64,000 bases of DNA from Erythrocercus mccallii (Eukaryota > Chordata > Aves > Passeriformes > Dicruridae), in contig VZRG01001680.1 in assembly GCA_013397435.1 (NCBI GenBank), positions 1 to 64,000 on the forward strand, read 5' to 3'. The translations under genes were made by a program, and so were the position numbers. The notes under the pieces were generated by a model. The model was not told the origin of the DNA. It searched no databases and saw only the letters and a program-made list of their open reading frames with translations. Shown here piece after piece: positions 39,601 to 54,600 of the stretch (positions within the stretch are counted from its first letter, which is position 1; each line of letters opens with the position of its first letter).

Positions 39601-42600
39601 CCCCTTCCCCTCTTTTTCTCTCTTTCTCTCTATCCTTTATTTCTCACTTACTATCGCATTTTGGTTGGCACTAAGTAAAGGTGCATTTCTGGTTAAGTAA
39701 GCTGAGTTGTCCCCTGTTTTGTCTTTCTGCACTCTGAGATCACTAAAATGAATCATCACGACCCCCACTTGCATTTAGCAGATCGTGACACCACTTCCCT
39801 GGGGAGCCTGTTCCAGTGCCCAACCACCCTCTGGGTGAAGAATCTTTCCCTAATATCAAACCTAAACCTTCCCTGACACAATTTCAGGCCATCCTCTTGG
39901 GCTGTCATTGGTTGCTGGTCACCACAGACAAGAGCTCAATGTCTGACCCTCCTCTTCTCTGCATGAAGAAGCTGCAGATGGTAGCCAGGTCTCCCCTCAG
40001 TCTCCTCCTCTTTAGCCTGAATAAACCAAATTACTTCAGCTCCTCCTCATAGAGCCTCCCCTTCTGATCCTTCACCATCTTTGTGGCCCTCCTTTGGATG
40101 CTCTCTAATAGCTCAATGTCTTTTTTATGTTGTGGTCCCCAAAGTGCACACAGTCCTCAAGAGGAGAGGCAGAACTTTCCCTTGTTGAGCTTCACATGGT
40201 TGGTGATTTCCCAGTTGTCTAATTTGTTGAAGTCTGTCTGCAGGACTTCCCTGTGATGAATACAACAGCTTCTCCCAGGTTTGTATCATCTACAGACTTG
40301 CTTAGTATCCCTTCCGGTCCTACAAACAGGTAATTTATGAAGATGCTGAAGAGCACAGGGCTGAGATGGACCCCTGTGGAACACCACTGGCAACAAGTCA
40401 CCAGTCTGATGTCACCCCATTCACTCTCACCCTTCATGCCTGACTCACGAAACAGTTGTTCACCCGTCCCACAATGTGTTTATCCAGCTGTGTGCTGGAA
40501 GTTTTGTCTGGAAGAGTACTGTGAGAGACTCGGCTCTTCATTTCTGGAAGACTTGATGAGAACATTACCTTCTCTCCTGAATCAAGGATTCATGGAATCA
40601 ATTAGTTTGGAAAAGACCTCTGAGATCAGCAAGCCCAACTTTTTACCAAACACCCTGTCAATTAGTCCATGGCACTAGGTGCCATGTCCAGTCTTTCCAC
40701 AAACACTTCCAAGGACAGTGACTCTACCACCTCCCTGGCTATTCCGTTAGGTCTAACTTCCATTTCTATGAAGAAATTCTTCCTAATATCCAACTTAAAC
40801 CTCCTCATGTGCAGACAAAAACCACGTCTTCTTATCCTGTTGCTAGTTAGCAGAGAGAAGAGGTCAACTTGCACCTTGCTACAACCCTCTTTCACGCAGT
40901 TATAGAGAGTTCGGAAGTTCCCCCTGAGCCTCTTTTTCTCCAGGCTAAACAATTCCAACTCTCTCAGCTGCATGGGGTTATTGTGGCCAAAGCATAGGAT
41001 CTGGCACTAGGTCTTTCCAGTGTCCTGAAATCTCATTTCATTAACCTTGAGCTTCTTGTTGAAATATCACTGGTGCCCCTCTGAAAGGAATAGGAGGCAG
41101 TATTTCAAAGGCTCTATTAACCTCTTCATTTTTTTGGTGAGGTGCCTGATTTGGGCACCAAGGAGGCAGCAAACTTCCCTGAAAAGAAGGTCTGGTTTGC
41201 AGATGGTTTAGATTATATTTGCTTTAATGTATATTTTCTTCAGTAATTCCAGTGAAAAGTTTCAGCAGTTAACATTTTTCACTGTTTTGATCCATGAAGC
41301 TTTTGAACTGCAAATTGTTGAAGAAGTAGAAATACATTCTTTGTTTGTCTGAACTAGGTGAATTTCTGGTCTGATCCAGTAGTTTTCTTCCATGTTCTTA
41401 TTTCTATGGAGAACTTTAAACTAAAATCTGGAATATTCTGTACTTGCAGAACTCAAGGTTCACTCTCATATCTGAAGTTTTTCCACTTATTTTTCCCAGG
41501 CCTGGATTTTACACGGGAAGTAGTTCTTTTGTTCTCAGAAAAAGAAAAAAATCAAAGAAAAAGGTTATTTCAATACATGCACCTTGCATCTTCAATGTGC
41601 AAGGAAATTGTCTTTTACCTACACTTTAGGAAAGACAACATGCTTTAATGTAATGTTCTGCCTACACTGAAATGTCAGGACTGAGAATCAGAGAACAGTT
41701 CCAAAACTTTCTCGGCATTTTTTTCTGCACAGATTGCATATTATCATCACAGAAGCTTGTAGAAAAAAATCTTATTGTCTGCAAATCTAAAACCTCTTCT
41801 GCAAGACTAACCTCTTGCAGAAGGTGTACTCTGAGATAAAAAACTACCTTTATCATAATTTTGTCTTGAAAGCCAATGTCTATTCATCATCATGCATGGT
41901 TTGAAGAAATTAAATTTTCCTTTCTCTTTCTTAGGTTGCTATGGGAACCAGATTGGTTTTCACTCATTTTTCATGTAATGATAAACCTATATCTGTAAGC
42001 CTGAGTCTTTTCACAGTGCTGCTCTTTCAGCTGCCTCACACTTCCTAAAATCTTCTCCAAATATTTCTCTTCTCAGTCCCACAGCCTTATAAACTGTGTT
42101 TCTCCATCCCACTCTGTATAATGCATCTTATTGATCATTTGTGTATTATTTATTCTCACTTTCAGCCTTTATAGCTTTAAGTTTTTCACATAGACCTTGT
42201 AACATCAGGCAAATTAAATAGTTAGGTTCTGGATGACCTTTGAGAGTGGCTCAGGCTTTACCCTGTTAGATCAGAGAAGTTAAATGCCACAATTGGGCCT
42301 AAATGCCTCTTTGGTAGACCTTTATTCTCAGGGACGTGGATCCTTGTTTTTTCAGCATTAATTTCTTTTGTAAGGTATCTTTGAAAGAGAAAAGTGTTAT
42401 AACTTTTTTGAACATTGTTCACTCTGCACCCTACTGAGGAGTACTTTATTCTCAGTGTTAGCCTTTGAAAACAGTCCTAGTGTAGATGTTGCAAAGCCAT
42501 GTCATGGTGCTCACTGTAGAAATTTGGATGGATCAAAAGTTGGTATATATTGTATTTTGCTGCATAGAGATGAAGTATTCTGTAGGAACTATTCATAACA

Positions 42601-45600
42601 TAAGATGTTTTACTTTCACAAGCTGAGTGAGGTACATGGAAGATAACCCACAAGTAATTAAGAACTGGATCAGGAAAGTGTGGCTCCTTGGGACCACAGT
42701 GGCAGGAAGACTGGCACTACAAATTGAGGATGCTTGACTTACACAATCACTTCTAAGAGGAAGACCTCCATTGATTCCTATGAGTTTATCAATGATCTGT
42801 GTGAGCTCCATGTGCTGCAAATATTTACTTCCTCAGTGAACTAGGTGCTTCTATTTACTTAGCATTATTAGTTAATGATGTGGCAATTTCTGCTTGTGAA
42901 ACGTATTTATGCAAGCCAGTAGATACGGCATATCAGAGAAGTTTGTCACTTATCACCTTCAAAGGTAGCCAAATCTGGTGTCTGTTCATTATGCAAGTGC
43001 AAAAGGGCATATGCAAATTGTATGGTTAGAGAGAGAGCTGCAGTTATTTGAGAAAACAGTTTAGTCCACATGTTGTATTTTAAACGTAAGAAATAGGAGC
43101 CAAGATTTTTATGTTCTTGCATTTTATTGACTGTGAAATTCTCTTCAAATAATTACTTTAAGTGGCTCAGAACCTACAGTTTTACCTTATTTTTTCTCTT
43201 GTTCTGAGTGTTGGCTTATAACCACAAGCTTTCTAAAAAGGAAAGTTTGACTTTGGAGAAGGTGCCTGAAATTCATTATGGTTTTAGCAGTGTGGAGAAA
43301 ATATGAATGTTATCCTGCAGTTATCTAAATTTTGAGTAAGTGAACTTACATTGAGAGGTGGAAGGTAAATTCTGCAATGGCATAAAGAAAATCCTCTTCT
43401 TTAGTATTTTTTGCAGCAGAACTTTGTCTTTCAAAAGCTGCTTTTGTTGAGGAAACTGGATTTAATTTTGTAGACTTCATGATGTTTACTGGCACCCACC
43501 AGAAAAAAGACATTAAAATTTAATCAAAAGCTGATGGTCAGAGGTAATGAAGAACTGCAGCTCCCATCTCTCTGCATCAGAGGGAGCAATCATTCATTGC
43601 TGCTCTAGAAAGTAGACTCAGCATGTCCAAAATTGGGTTATAAGAGCTGAGGTATGAGGTATGAGCCAAAGGTATGAGGTATCATAAAGATAATCTTGGC
43701 TGTGTGGACTTGTGATGTATCCAGTACACTTTCTTAGACACTTTGTCCAGTATTGTGCTTGTGTGTGCTTGCACAGAAATAGGGATATATTTGAAGTTTT
43801 TAACAATTTAGAGTTAAACTTTGGTACTGAAATCACCCTTAAGCCTTGGCTTGTGCCTGTGCCAGAGTCTGCCTTTCAGGTGTCATGGGAAGTTGTGCAC
43901 AATGATGCCAATTAGGCTCATGTGGCATCGAGCAGAGCCAAATGCACCCCAGAGCATGTGGGCAGGACAAGGTGGGGAGGTGAATCCTAATTTACACAGC
44001 CATTTGGACACTGTGTACACAAAGCTATAGATTTTCTGGGGATGAGTGCTTTCAAAGGCAATGTCCCTATCAGCATATCCCAGGACTTGTTGGTGTCTGC
44101 AGGCAGAATGGTACCTGTGAACATTAAAGATTCTTTACATCCTTAAAATATGAGTGGCCTCTGAATTAATGAAGTGAAACAGAAAGAAAATAATTACCTG
44201 AATTTAAAAGAAAGCATGATTTGTATTTTAACTACATAGACTTACCTGTCATTGATTAAGTCTCTGAGTTCCTATTTTTATTCTTAGACTTTCAGTGTTG
44301 ATACAGTAAAGATATATTGCCACACTGGTGCCTTAAATAAAAATCCACTTGAAACTTGGAGGAAACCAAACAGATTTGACTACATTCCTTGAAGATTCCA
44401 GTAGGTCTTACAACTTTAGTGTCCTCACACCTGGTGAAGAATAACTTGCAGTGTTACTTACTGTATGGGTTTTACTTTCTTCTCTGAAATGCCTGATATG
44501 GGATACAAAGTACAAAACCATTATAAAAGCAAGATACCTCTGTCTAAATCTGGAGGTAGTGTCACTACTGATCAAAAAGAGATGCTGCCCATGCAGACTT
44601 GCTCTATTCTGCTGGCACATGGCATCAAGACAGAAGGAATCAAATCTTATTAATTTTCCTGTCTGTGCAAAACAAGACAACATTGCCTTAGACTGCAGAT
44701 GGTGGTTTAATCTATTATTTGGTGCCTTGTGAAAATTATTTTTTGAGCAAAACTCTTTCAGACTAGTAGGAAAACAGGAAGTTCAGATATCTTAATATGA
44801 TTACATATCCGTCCTAAAAATTAAACTTCTGTCTAGAAAAGAGAAAAATATCATAATCTTTGTAATTTGCAGACAGTAAGAGAATCATTTGCATTTTGCT
44901 GCTCTTGGTTTAGAATTTAAAATAAATAAAAATTTCTAAGTGACCCTGTGCTCAGTATAAACTGAAAAAGTTAATTATTTTTACTTCTAAGAGTTTATAT
45001 TGAAGAATCTTAAAGCACTTCAGAAGGAGCAGGTGCTGAATGATTTTCTATAAGAGAATGGTCTTCAGTCAGCTGAGGATCGTTAAAAGTGCACAAAATA
45101 TATTTGCAGTAGTATATATGAATAACTAGTTTTCAGTTTGTGAACTATATAAATTTTTATTCCAATTGCTATGGTTACTACATTCCTTTTTTTCCTCATT
45201 GCATTTTTACCTGAAATGTGCATAGCATTGAATTTTTCCTACACCTTCTCTACAGTTCTTAGAATAAATTATTCAATTGTGTTAAAGGGAAAATAGGACA
45301 AAGAGACTGCAAGTCTCTCCAGCATCCACTTAATTTTAAAGGGGAGTCTGTAGAAAGACTGTGAAGATGTGAAACTAAATGTAGCTAAATGAAACTAAAA
45401 TATTCCTTATTTTCTCACCTTGAAATTTTAGTAATTTAAATTATTTTTATGGCAGTGTAATTTCTCTAGGGCTTGCAAAATAATGAACTTCTTGTAAGAG
45501 ACAGGCATTAAAGTTCTTGTGGTTTAGGGTTTTTTTTACAAAAGTTTCTAAATATATCAGCTGATTAGACATGGGAAAGCCATTACTGTACTTAACTTAT

Positions 45601-48600
45601 CTATGAATGAAGTTGTTGATATGCCTGAAAACTCACTGAATGTTAAGAGTAAAAATACAAGCAAATATCTACCATATAATACCATAAATAGATATAGGTA
45701 TCTACCATGGGTACCTGACTTAAGTTGAAGATTATAGGTTCTGCCTTATTTCAAGAATACATTATAGTTTGCAAAATCTTCTTGAGACTATGCTTTTAGG
45801 CCACTACTGTTCTTCTTTTCCAAGTACAACTAACAAGAAACCAATCTCTTACTTGCAGTAATACATGCATCACGTGCACCAAAGAATTTCCTTAATAGAA
45901 TGACTGTAAATAAACTCTGGCATCTTAATACTTCTGACTTTACACAGCAGTGAAAACTAATTCAGTCTTTGTTTTACCATTCTGTTGATCCTTGAAGCTC
46001 TTGAAACCCTCTTTTAAATCAGAACTTTGAGTGCAAGAAGTATGTAGTGAATATTATGGATGATTAATATTTAGGAGATTAGTGATCCTCCCAGGAAAAA
46101 GGCAAATGAGTACGGCCCATTTTTCTGTATGTCAGCTGACCATGAACAGCCTTCCAGTCTCCTTATACATGCCTATTAAGTTCACAACAAAGGAAATCTT
46201 CCTCTGAGTCACTTGAAATTACTACTTTAAAAAAAAATGTTGCTATTCATACACATGACATTTCTGCCTAATTCAAAACATTAATTGCCACTACACAGTT
46301 TCAGAAGAAAAATAAATAATTTGAAGTCACAGTCATTTAAAAAACACAGAAAATATTAGCACAGGGAAGTAACATCTAATAGCACCAATAAAGATACATA
46401 TTGAAACATACACTCTCCCTTAACTTCTCCTCCCCTCAACCAAGCAGGCAGCTGCCATGAGTCTGGATAACACACCATAAAAAAGAGACCACAGTGTAGT
46501 TGCATTCATGTTAAAGCCATCTCTTCATTCGACAATATTGACATGGACAGTTGTAGTCACAGAGGAAAGCCTTAGGCTTGACTGAATTCACACAGAATGG
46601 CTGGTCACCAGCATCACAGGATATTTTTTATGGTACCACATTAGATCAGACAACTGGCAGAAAGAAGGAATTATGTGATGAAAATCCTTGTGGTAAGTTA
46701 GGTACACCAGAAAAAGAGCTGGACAGACAGTTGTGGTTTGGAGTTTGTTGCAGACAATGGCATGTCAATACTGTGCTGTTCTAACTTTCGCAGAACCATT
46801 AACTCAAATCCAGAAAGTGTCTCAATCATGGATGGCAGCCCTGAATGTGAGAGATAAATTTTTTACGGAAAGGGTGTATTTTTACATCCAAGTTTTTCAC
46901 TTCTGAAATGTGACAAAGCAGAATCCGTGCTTGCCTGGAGGAGAGTGTCACACCTCTTTAACAGACTCCCATGGGACTATAAGCGTTCACCCACGATTGC
47001 ACACACTGCAACTTATGGCAGTCTCACTTTCTCTGGATATTTGGGTAGGAGGAGAACCCCCTGAAGCTGTAGAGAAGCTGCAACAGCCACATGGCAACAC
47101 ATTGTGATGTGGAAGCTGAGATTCCACCTGAATCTCAACCCCTTCTTTTTATTTAACATTGCTGGTTGCATTTTCAACTCAGTGTATTTCCTTTCTTTTC
47201 TCTTTCACAGGAACTCCAAATGAACTGCACATGGATGGATGGATTAGACTGCACCAACCTTGAAATGTATACAAGGGATTTTTTAGGGCAGTAGTATCAT
47301 TATTGCAATACCTTGCTCTTGGATGAAATTTAAAGACTGTCCTTACGTCTACATCCTTAAGGAAAAAGCAGAGGGTGGTGACCTGTTTTGAGGCATAGAA
47401 ATTTGAACATCTACAGTAAAATTCTGTGTCAGAAAATAGTTTAATAGCTTCAGAAAGTCAGTAAATCTTTCAGACTGAGTGTGGCATTCAAACAGGAAAA
47501 AATAAAAATGCTGCAAATTTTAATAGCTAAATTAACAGATTAAATAATTCTTATTTATGCTGAATATAAATTTTAGAAGATTATTTAAAAAATAAATATA
47601 GTATGGAATATAATTTACTTGGTGAGAAGCCACCTGCACCAATGACAAATCGCTCAACAGCATGCACTTTAGCTAATGACAAGAGTGAGGGGAACTAAAT
47701 TTTCCCTACCTTAAGAATAACAAAGAGGTTGATTAAGGGAATATTTACCCTGTTTGCAGTTGTGGCATCCATCTGAACATGGTATGCAGTCTTCAGAGTC
47801 AGGATCTTCCACTTCACCTGTGCAAATCGTCAGTTTTGGGTTAATTCTAGATAATGCAATGCTTTGGAAGCTCTCAGCAACGTTCCTGGAAATAAACTTG
47901 ATTCAAATTTAAAAAAGGAGAAAGACTCATGAAAGCTTGTTTTCTCATTTGTTTTTGGATAACCCATTAAATTTGAGGAAAATACTCTTGCTGTACAATA
48001 ACATGATACTAACAAAGGATCAGAGCTGGAACTTAAGGACCTCAGGGTACGGCTGTGTAATTCAAAACTCCTTTTAATATGCTTAAGCAGATTTCTGTAA
48101 CGAATTGAATAGAGTATTTGTTATTTCCAACTGAAGGATGCTTACCTTCTCCACAACTATGCTTCTGACACACATTTTGAGTAAGGTAGTAGCCTCTGAC
48201 ACATCTTTTGCAGTGGCTGGAGTTCAGGCACACCTCACAATGGCCAGGGCAAGGCACACAGGCATGCTCCAAGTGGTAGTAACCTGGAGGACAGTTGTCT
48301 CTGCACTCCCCATGATATAGGAAACGTTCCACCCCTCTTCTGTCTGTGTGGCAAACAAATGGGAAAAAGTTGTCAGCCACAGAGAGCATTTGGAGTATAA
48401 GAAGGAGCTTTATGAAGTTCCAGTGCTGCAGTAGAGATACTGACTGGTAGATTTTACAGTTTTACACCAGATGAGATGTATAAACGTTTCAGGACCTGAA
48501 ATTTTTCACATTCCTGGAGATTTATGGTACATAAAATGTCATTCTAGTGAACAATTACTCTTTACATCCATTAGTCTACTAAAAAAATAAAGATTTTTCC

Positions 48601-51600
48601 ATCACCAAGTTCTCTTGCAGAGGACAAATAAGTATTTGTAATGCATTGTACACGCAAATGTACAATTATTATTAGGAAAGCCAAGTGGCCCTTTTGGACC
48701 ACTTCACCTTTGGAAAGAGTCAGTCTGTGGCCCTAGAACATTAAACTGTAATCCTCATTTTAGTGGAATCATCTAGATTTGAATTTAAATAGCAGATGTG
48801 CAGCTATTAGCTATTAAAGCACAAGCATTCTCTAATGCATGAGAACTGGGAGGTTGCCTAGTCCAAATCCATCTGAGTCAAGCCTATGAAAACACAGATA
48901 ACTTCATGTGCCTGTGCTGCAATGTGGGTAGTTTTCTAATCAGTTACCCTACAGTATAAATTACACATATAACTGTGCTGTGTTTCATTGCCGTAACTGC
49001 AGAGCAAGAATTTGCTTACCGGAAACAATGTTTGAAAATGCAGAGAAAGCAGCTATGATAGGAAATAATGCTGCACTATAGCAGAAGCTGAATTTTATTT
49101 ATTTTACTTTTCATGCACAAATCTTTAGCTTTCCTGCCTCCTTAGGGTGTGAGTCTCATCAGTGTCTTAATTTCTTGATTCACAGAAATACAGAAATATA
49201 TCTTGCTGTCCTCCATAAGGGACAGACTTAGAGGAACAATTAAACAAAATTGCTCTCACATTAGACCTGAAGTACCATTTTAAAATTTCGTCTTCTGAGT
49301 CATATTTCTAAAAGTGAGAAAGTCAATTTCATCATCAGTATGACTACCTAATGCACCATACTAGCGTTTGCTTGTAGTCTAGACACTTATAACTAAATAA
49401 AGTCTGTTGACTAAATAAAGCCATTGTTGATTAGGACTGAAATGGAAGTAGCAGCTGAAATGAAAAGGCTGTGAATCCATTGTGAACCCTCAGAAGACAG
49501 CTCACAAAAATTACTCTTTATTATAAATTAGATCTTAAACACTCATTTCCAAGGACAGTTCAGACTAGTTGCACATACTTGCAGGTAATGGCCTCAGGTT
49601 TTTGCTCACCAGATGTTAGAGAGATAATAGGAAATATTTTTTAAAACAGAATTTCAAAGGGAGAAAGTGGCCTTTTTGGAATTTCCATGAAATTCGCTAC
49701 ATTAGCCTTCCTCTCAACATAACATCTATAAAAATGTGTTTTGGTGATAAGCTGCTATTTGCAAAACCTGTTTATTCAGCTGTAGGGACACAGCAATCTC
49801 CAGTGGAACCAACCATGCCTGTTTCTTAGCCTTTCCCAGAGAGACGGTTAGGAAAGCAGCCTGGCTCCCTGCCTGCTTGAGCAAACTGGCTCCATTTCAG
49901 TATAGCACATCCTGTGCAGTGGTGGGGGAAGCATGTATGAAGCTTTCTTTTCCAGAAGCAGGCTATGTAGCTTTTCTGTCCCTTTTTTTTTTTTCCTTGT
50001 TTCTGTTTCTGTTAAAAGCTCCTATTGAAAAAACATTCATGGGGAAATGCATTAAGTTGAAAGGACAATACAGAGTTGTGTTTTCTTGTACTTTAAAAAA
50101 ATTTAGCTCCAATTCCTTTCAGAGTCACAAGAAAATTGTGATGCAGATTGGTAGTAAAAGCACTACTCATTTTATTGGATCTAACAACTGGCCCTGAGAG
50201 CTGAGGGAAAAGGGAATTTGGAGGCCAAAGGAGGGGGAAAAGCTGGCAAAAGGAAATCTTACTTACCTGTTCCACAAGTGGTGCATTTGTTAGGCTCACT
50301 TCCACTGCAGTCCAGGCAGGTATGATGGCACAAGTGACACTGCTGTTTGAATTCAAACTTTCCTCTGGGGCATTGCATAACACAGCAGCCATCATCAAAG
50401 ACTCTTTTAAAGATGACAGAGGCATAATTACAAATTTAGTTACTATTTGTTCTTTAAATCTAAAGGAAACTAAAAAGAAAGTAAATAAATTCTTCTCTCA
50501 CTATTTACAAGTCTTTGAACTTCAAGACTTTGTTTTCCTGATCCTATTCATTGTATTTACTGTATGAAAGGTGTTTCAAACACGAATCTTGGACTTCAAA
50601 GATGATTTGTCTCTGAAATATTTTTCTGAGAAAAATCACCTTTTGGTCCTTTACCTAGATATCTTTATATCACAATCTCTGACAATGGTCCCACGTGTCT
50701 GCTAAAAGGAAAGCAATACTTGATCTTTCTCTGTGAGGGATAACCCATCTATTTTACTTCTAAGACTGCCTTTAAAAAGTACTGTGGCTTCAGTAATAGG
50801 ACCTTGTACATGAAGTCAAATATCTATCCAAATACTGGCCTTTAGGAGCTGTATTTTTAAACTTACATCTTGTCGTGACATAGGAATGGTATTTACCAAT
50901 TTAATTTTCCCCCTGAAACACTCCAAACTATGCTCAACCATGCCTGTCCTCCCTCCCCCTCCTTTTCTGGGAATGGAGAGAGTTGGATGTACAAAAGGTG
51001 AAGATCACAGGTTGAGATAAGAACAATTTACTGAAAACAGTGAAGAAATAAGGAAGTGAACAGTAACAGCAACAGTATCAATTAGAAAGGGTACAGCAGC
51101 TGAACAATTCTCACACCAGTGCTCACAACTATACCACAGGGAACCCCTGACAATACCTGCCTGCACCATGCCACCTGGAAAGGGAGCCCTTCCCCCACCC
51201 CTGGAACTAACAGTGTGGTAGTATAGAATAACTTCCACATCCTAGACTTGCCTCTCCTGACAACTGCAGAAATTAACACTATCCTGGCTGGAACCAGGAC
51301 ACGATTCATCTCTGTGTCATCTGTGTCTTGTCCAGATCCTACACACACACACACACACATATGTACACACATATGAGCACAGGTGTAATTTCCATAGTCA
51401 ACAGCTGTCTCTCCAAGATGTCTGTTAAATTAATTTAGTCCAAGATTGTGGGTTCTACCCATCCTAGATATCTTCCAGGGCAGGAGGGCTGGTGTGCTAT
51501 CAGCTGGTTGCTGTATCAGGAGCTCATAACTGGTGTACCTGGAACTGGCTATTATACAATTCATTATTACAGACTGTTCTTACACAAAAAACCAGATCCC

Positions 51601-54600
51601 CTTGAGTAAAGCATCATGTTTCCCTGGCCCTCTACTTTACCCACCAAGTGCACCAGGTCCCACAGATGGAGTTACATTTGCTTGATGCAGGACTAATTCA
51701 ATCTGTCTTCCATAACCTTCGTCATATCCACCACAGTGACTTTACCCCCTTTTAGAGTACATAGGGTTTTGTTTGGGTGGGGTGAGCTCAACTGGCAGAG
51801 TTGTAGGTGTTAATTAACAATTTGGCATTTGCTTTTTACCTGTGCTGCCAACTGGTCTTTTTCCATTGGTCCAACTACCTCCACAGAGATTTTGCTATCA
51901 TTTGTTGAGTCAGTGTAAAGGTAGAGTGCTGGCCATTTCTCTCATTCAACAATATCTAAAGCCAACAGGATTGTTTTCAGCTCTGCAATTTGACATGACC
52001 TACTTCAATATCTTTTGTGACTTGCTGTGTAGAACTCCCTACAGTAGCTTTCCATTTTCAGTGTATCCCTACAGCATGGCAAGAACCATCAGTAGAGAGT
52101 GCATATTACTTTTCATTTTCTTTCAACCAGATATATGGTGGGACATCTTTAGCCTGTCACTTTCTGCTCTGATGACGAAATATTCATCTTTGGGCCAGTT
52201 CACAATGGCTTCCAAGGTCCCTGAAGGCAATTGTGGTTTCCTGTTTGAGCTCACTGTGTGATCAGTGCAATCCACTTATTCCATGTACCATCAGTGGATG
52301 ATGTATGGAAGGGACTTTCCCTTTGAACGTCCAGCCATTTGCTGACAGACAGAGTGCTGGCACGAGCTGTGCTTCAGCACCAGCCACTTCTAAAACAGCT
52401 TGAACCCCTTCATAAGCTGTCAGTATGTCCTTTTCAGTTAGGGTGTAGCAGGCTACACCTTCAGGTCTGTTGTGTCCCCAACTCCAGAACCCCAGTGATT
52501 GTCCTTTATTCTCCCCTGAAGCTGTTTGCCAGAGACTCCAAGAAGGATCATTCACTCTGGTTGCAGCATGGAGCATATTTTTGATAACCTGTCCTATCCT
52601 GACTGGCCCAGGGGCTACTACATAAACAATCTCCTGTTTAATTTAACAGCTTGTAGCTGTTCAGAACCCCTCTAAAAATCATTCTTCTTTCCTGTTGCAT
52701 GATAGAGAGGATTTACAATCTGACTGTAATCTGGAATATGCATACTCCACAGCCTCACAGCACTTAGGAAAAGCTCATGTGGTTTTCTTGATGTTTGGTG
52801 TGGACATAGCTGCTGTTTTGTTGACCACATCCATTTGAATCTGACAATGTCCCTCTTGTCATTTTGCTCCTAAAAATTGAACTTATTGGGACTTCCCTTC
52901 ACGTTAGTTTGTTTTATAGTAAAACCTTCAGGATGATCTGAACTATCTTCTCTCAGTTATCTAAGTTTCCTCTGCTGCATTTCTCCACACAATGACGTTA
53001 TCAATGTATTGCAAATGTTATGGATTATCTGCCTTTTCCAGTGCATTTTTGGTCAGTCCATGGCAAATAGTGGAGCTGTGTTTCCACTCTTGGGGCAAGC
53101 AACTCCAGGTGTACCAAATGCCCCTCCAGCAAACAGTGGCCTGCACTCTTGTGCTGAAGGAAAGGAGAAAAACACATTTGCAATATTGATGGTGGCACCA
53201 CTCTGCTGCCCTGGACTCCAGCTCATATTGAAGTTCCAGCATGGCTGGCACAGTAGCACTCAGTGGTGATGTGATTTCCTTCAGGCCATGATTGTCCACT
53301 GTCAGTCTCTGCTGGATTTACACACTGGCCATAAAGGACCACTAAAGAGTAAGTCTTGCTGGCCACTCACTGGGTTTCCAGTTCAGGACCCATCTCATGG
53401 CTGGGGGTCACAGAGTCCTGGCTGGTGTGGTGTTATTGATGGTGCACTGCTGTGGTAGTGATGTTTAATTCTACCTTCAGCAGTCCCAAGCAGAAGGGTC
53501 TTCTGAAAGACCAGGCAAGGTGTTCAGCTCCTTAATTTCCTCTGCCTCCATATCAGCTATCCCAAAAGCTCTTTTTGGATCCTTGAAATACCCTCTTCTG
53601 AGGTAACCTCTGCCAAGGATTCACAGGGACTCTGGGTCAGTAACAATGGGATGTGTTTGCCATTCATTCCCAGTTAGAGTCACTTCAGCTTCCAGTACAG
53701 TCATGTGTTGGGATCCCCCTGTCACCCCAGAAACAGAGGTGGATTCTGCCCCTATATATCTTGATGACATCAGGGTACAGCACCTGTGTCAACTAAAACC
53801 TTACACTCCTGTGGGTCTGATATGCCCAGCCATGGGATGCACACAGTCCAATAGATCTGATTGTCCCTTTCCCTGCCCCTGGCTGGAGGCAGACCCCCTC
53901 CAGGTCTGGTCATAGTACTCATTTATTGCTTCTTGTAAATATTAACTGAAGAACTTCAAGAAGATAGGAAGTAACATCAGCTCTCCTGTTCTGTCTGAGT
54001 GCTTGTCCAGTGGAAACTGGAGAGGCTTTTATCCTTGAAGAATATCCTGAAGAATTTCCTGTGATCTTTGTTCTTCATCTCAGGTACCCATGTTGCCAGG
54101 GCAGAGATGTGTCACATGCACAAATCACACAAATGCTCAGGTCTGCTGTTATTTCAACCCTTCATGCCCCCCACTGGGCGCCCAACAAGGCTGTTGTGGT
54201 TTAGCAATGGAATTCCCCCATTTAGAGCTCCCACCAAAGCACTCCCAATCACATGCTTCTTACTCACTCTCCCATCCCTGTTCCCTGAGGTGGGATGGAA
54301 AGGAGAATTGGAGGCATGAAAGGTAAAGAACATGGGTTGAAATAAGAACAATTTACTGGAAACAGATATGAAAAGAGAAAATGAAGAAGCAAGAATACCA
54401 ATAGCAAAATGTACAGCAGTAGAATGATTCTCATGCCAGCACTTGCGTCTCTACTGTGGAACCCCCCAGAGTACCTGACCATAGCACACTCTCTGACTGT
54501 AAAGGGACCCCTTCCCCCTCTCCTGGAAATAAGATTAGGTAGCATAGAGCAAAATCCCAGCCCTAGCCATGCTCCCCCTGTCTACTGCAAAAATTAACTC

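Larger units (their letters stand above)
38724..47748. other. 9-kb PCSK5 intron
   Basis: Holds the LTR and the two CR1 fragments above. From about 41200 to 47748 I see AT-rich sequence without a recognisable element, gene or exon. A short GGTATGA tandem lies near 43650-43680. Confidence 0.55.

Noticed and set aside
46578..47107. Two short open frames (68 and 65 codons) that seemed faintly retroviral
   Set aside because: No motif, LTR or primer site nearby could be identified, so no element is called.
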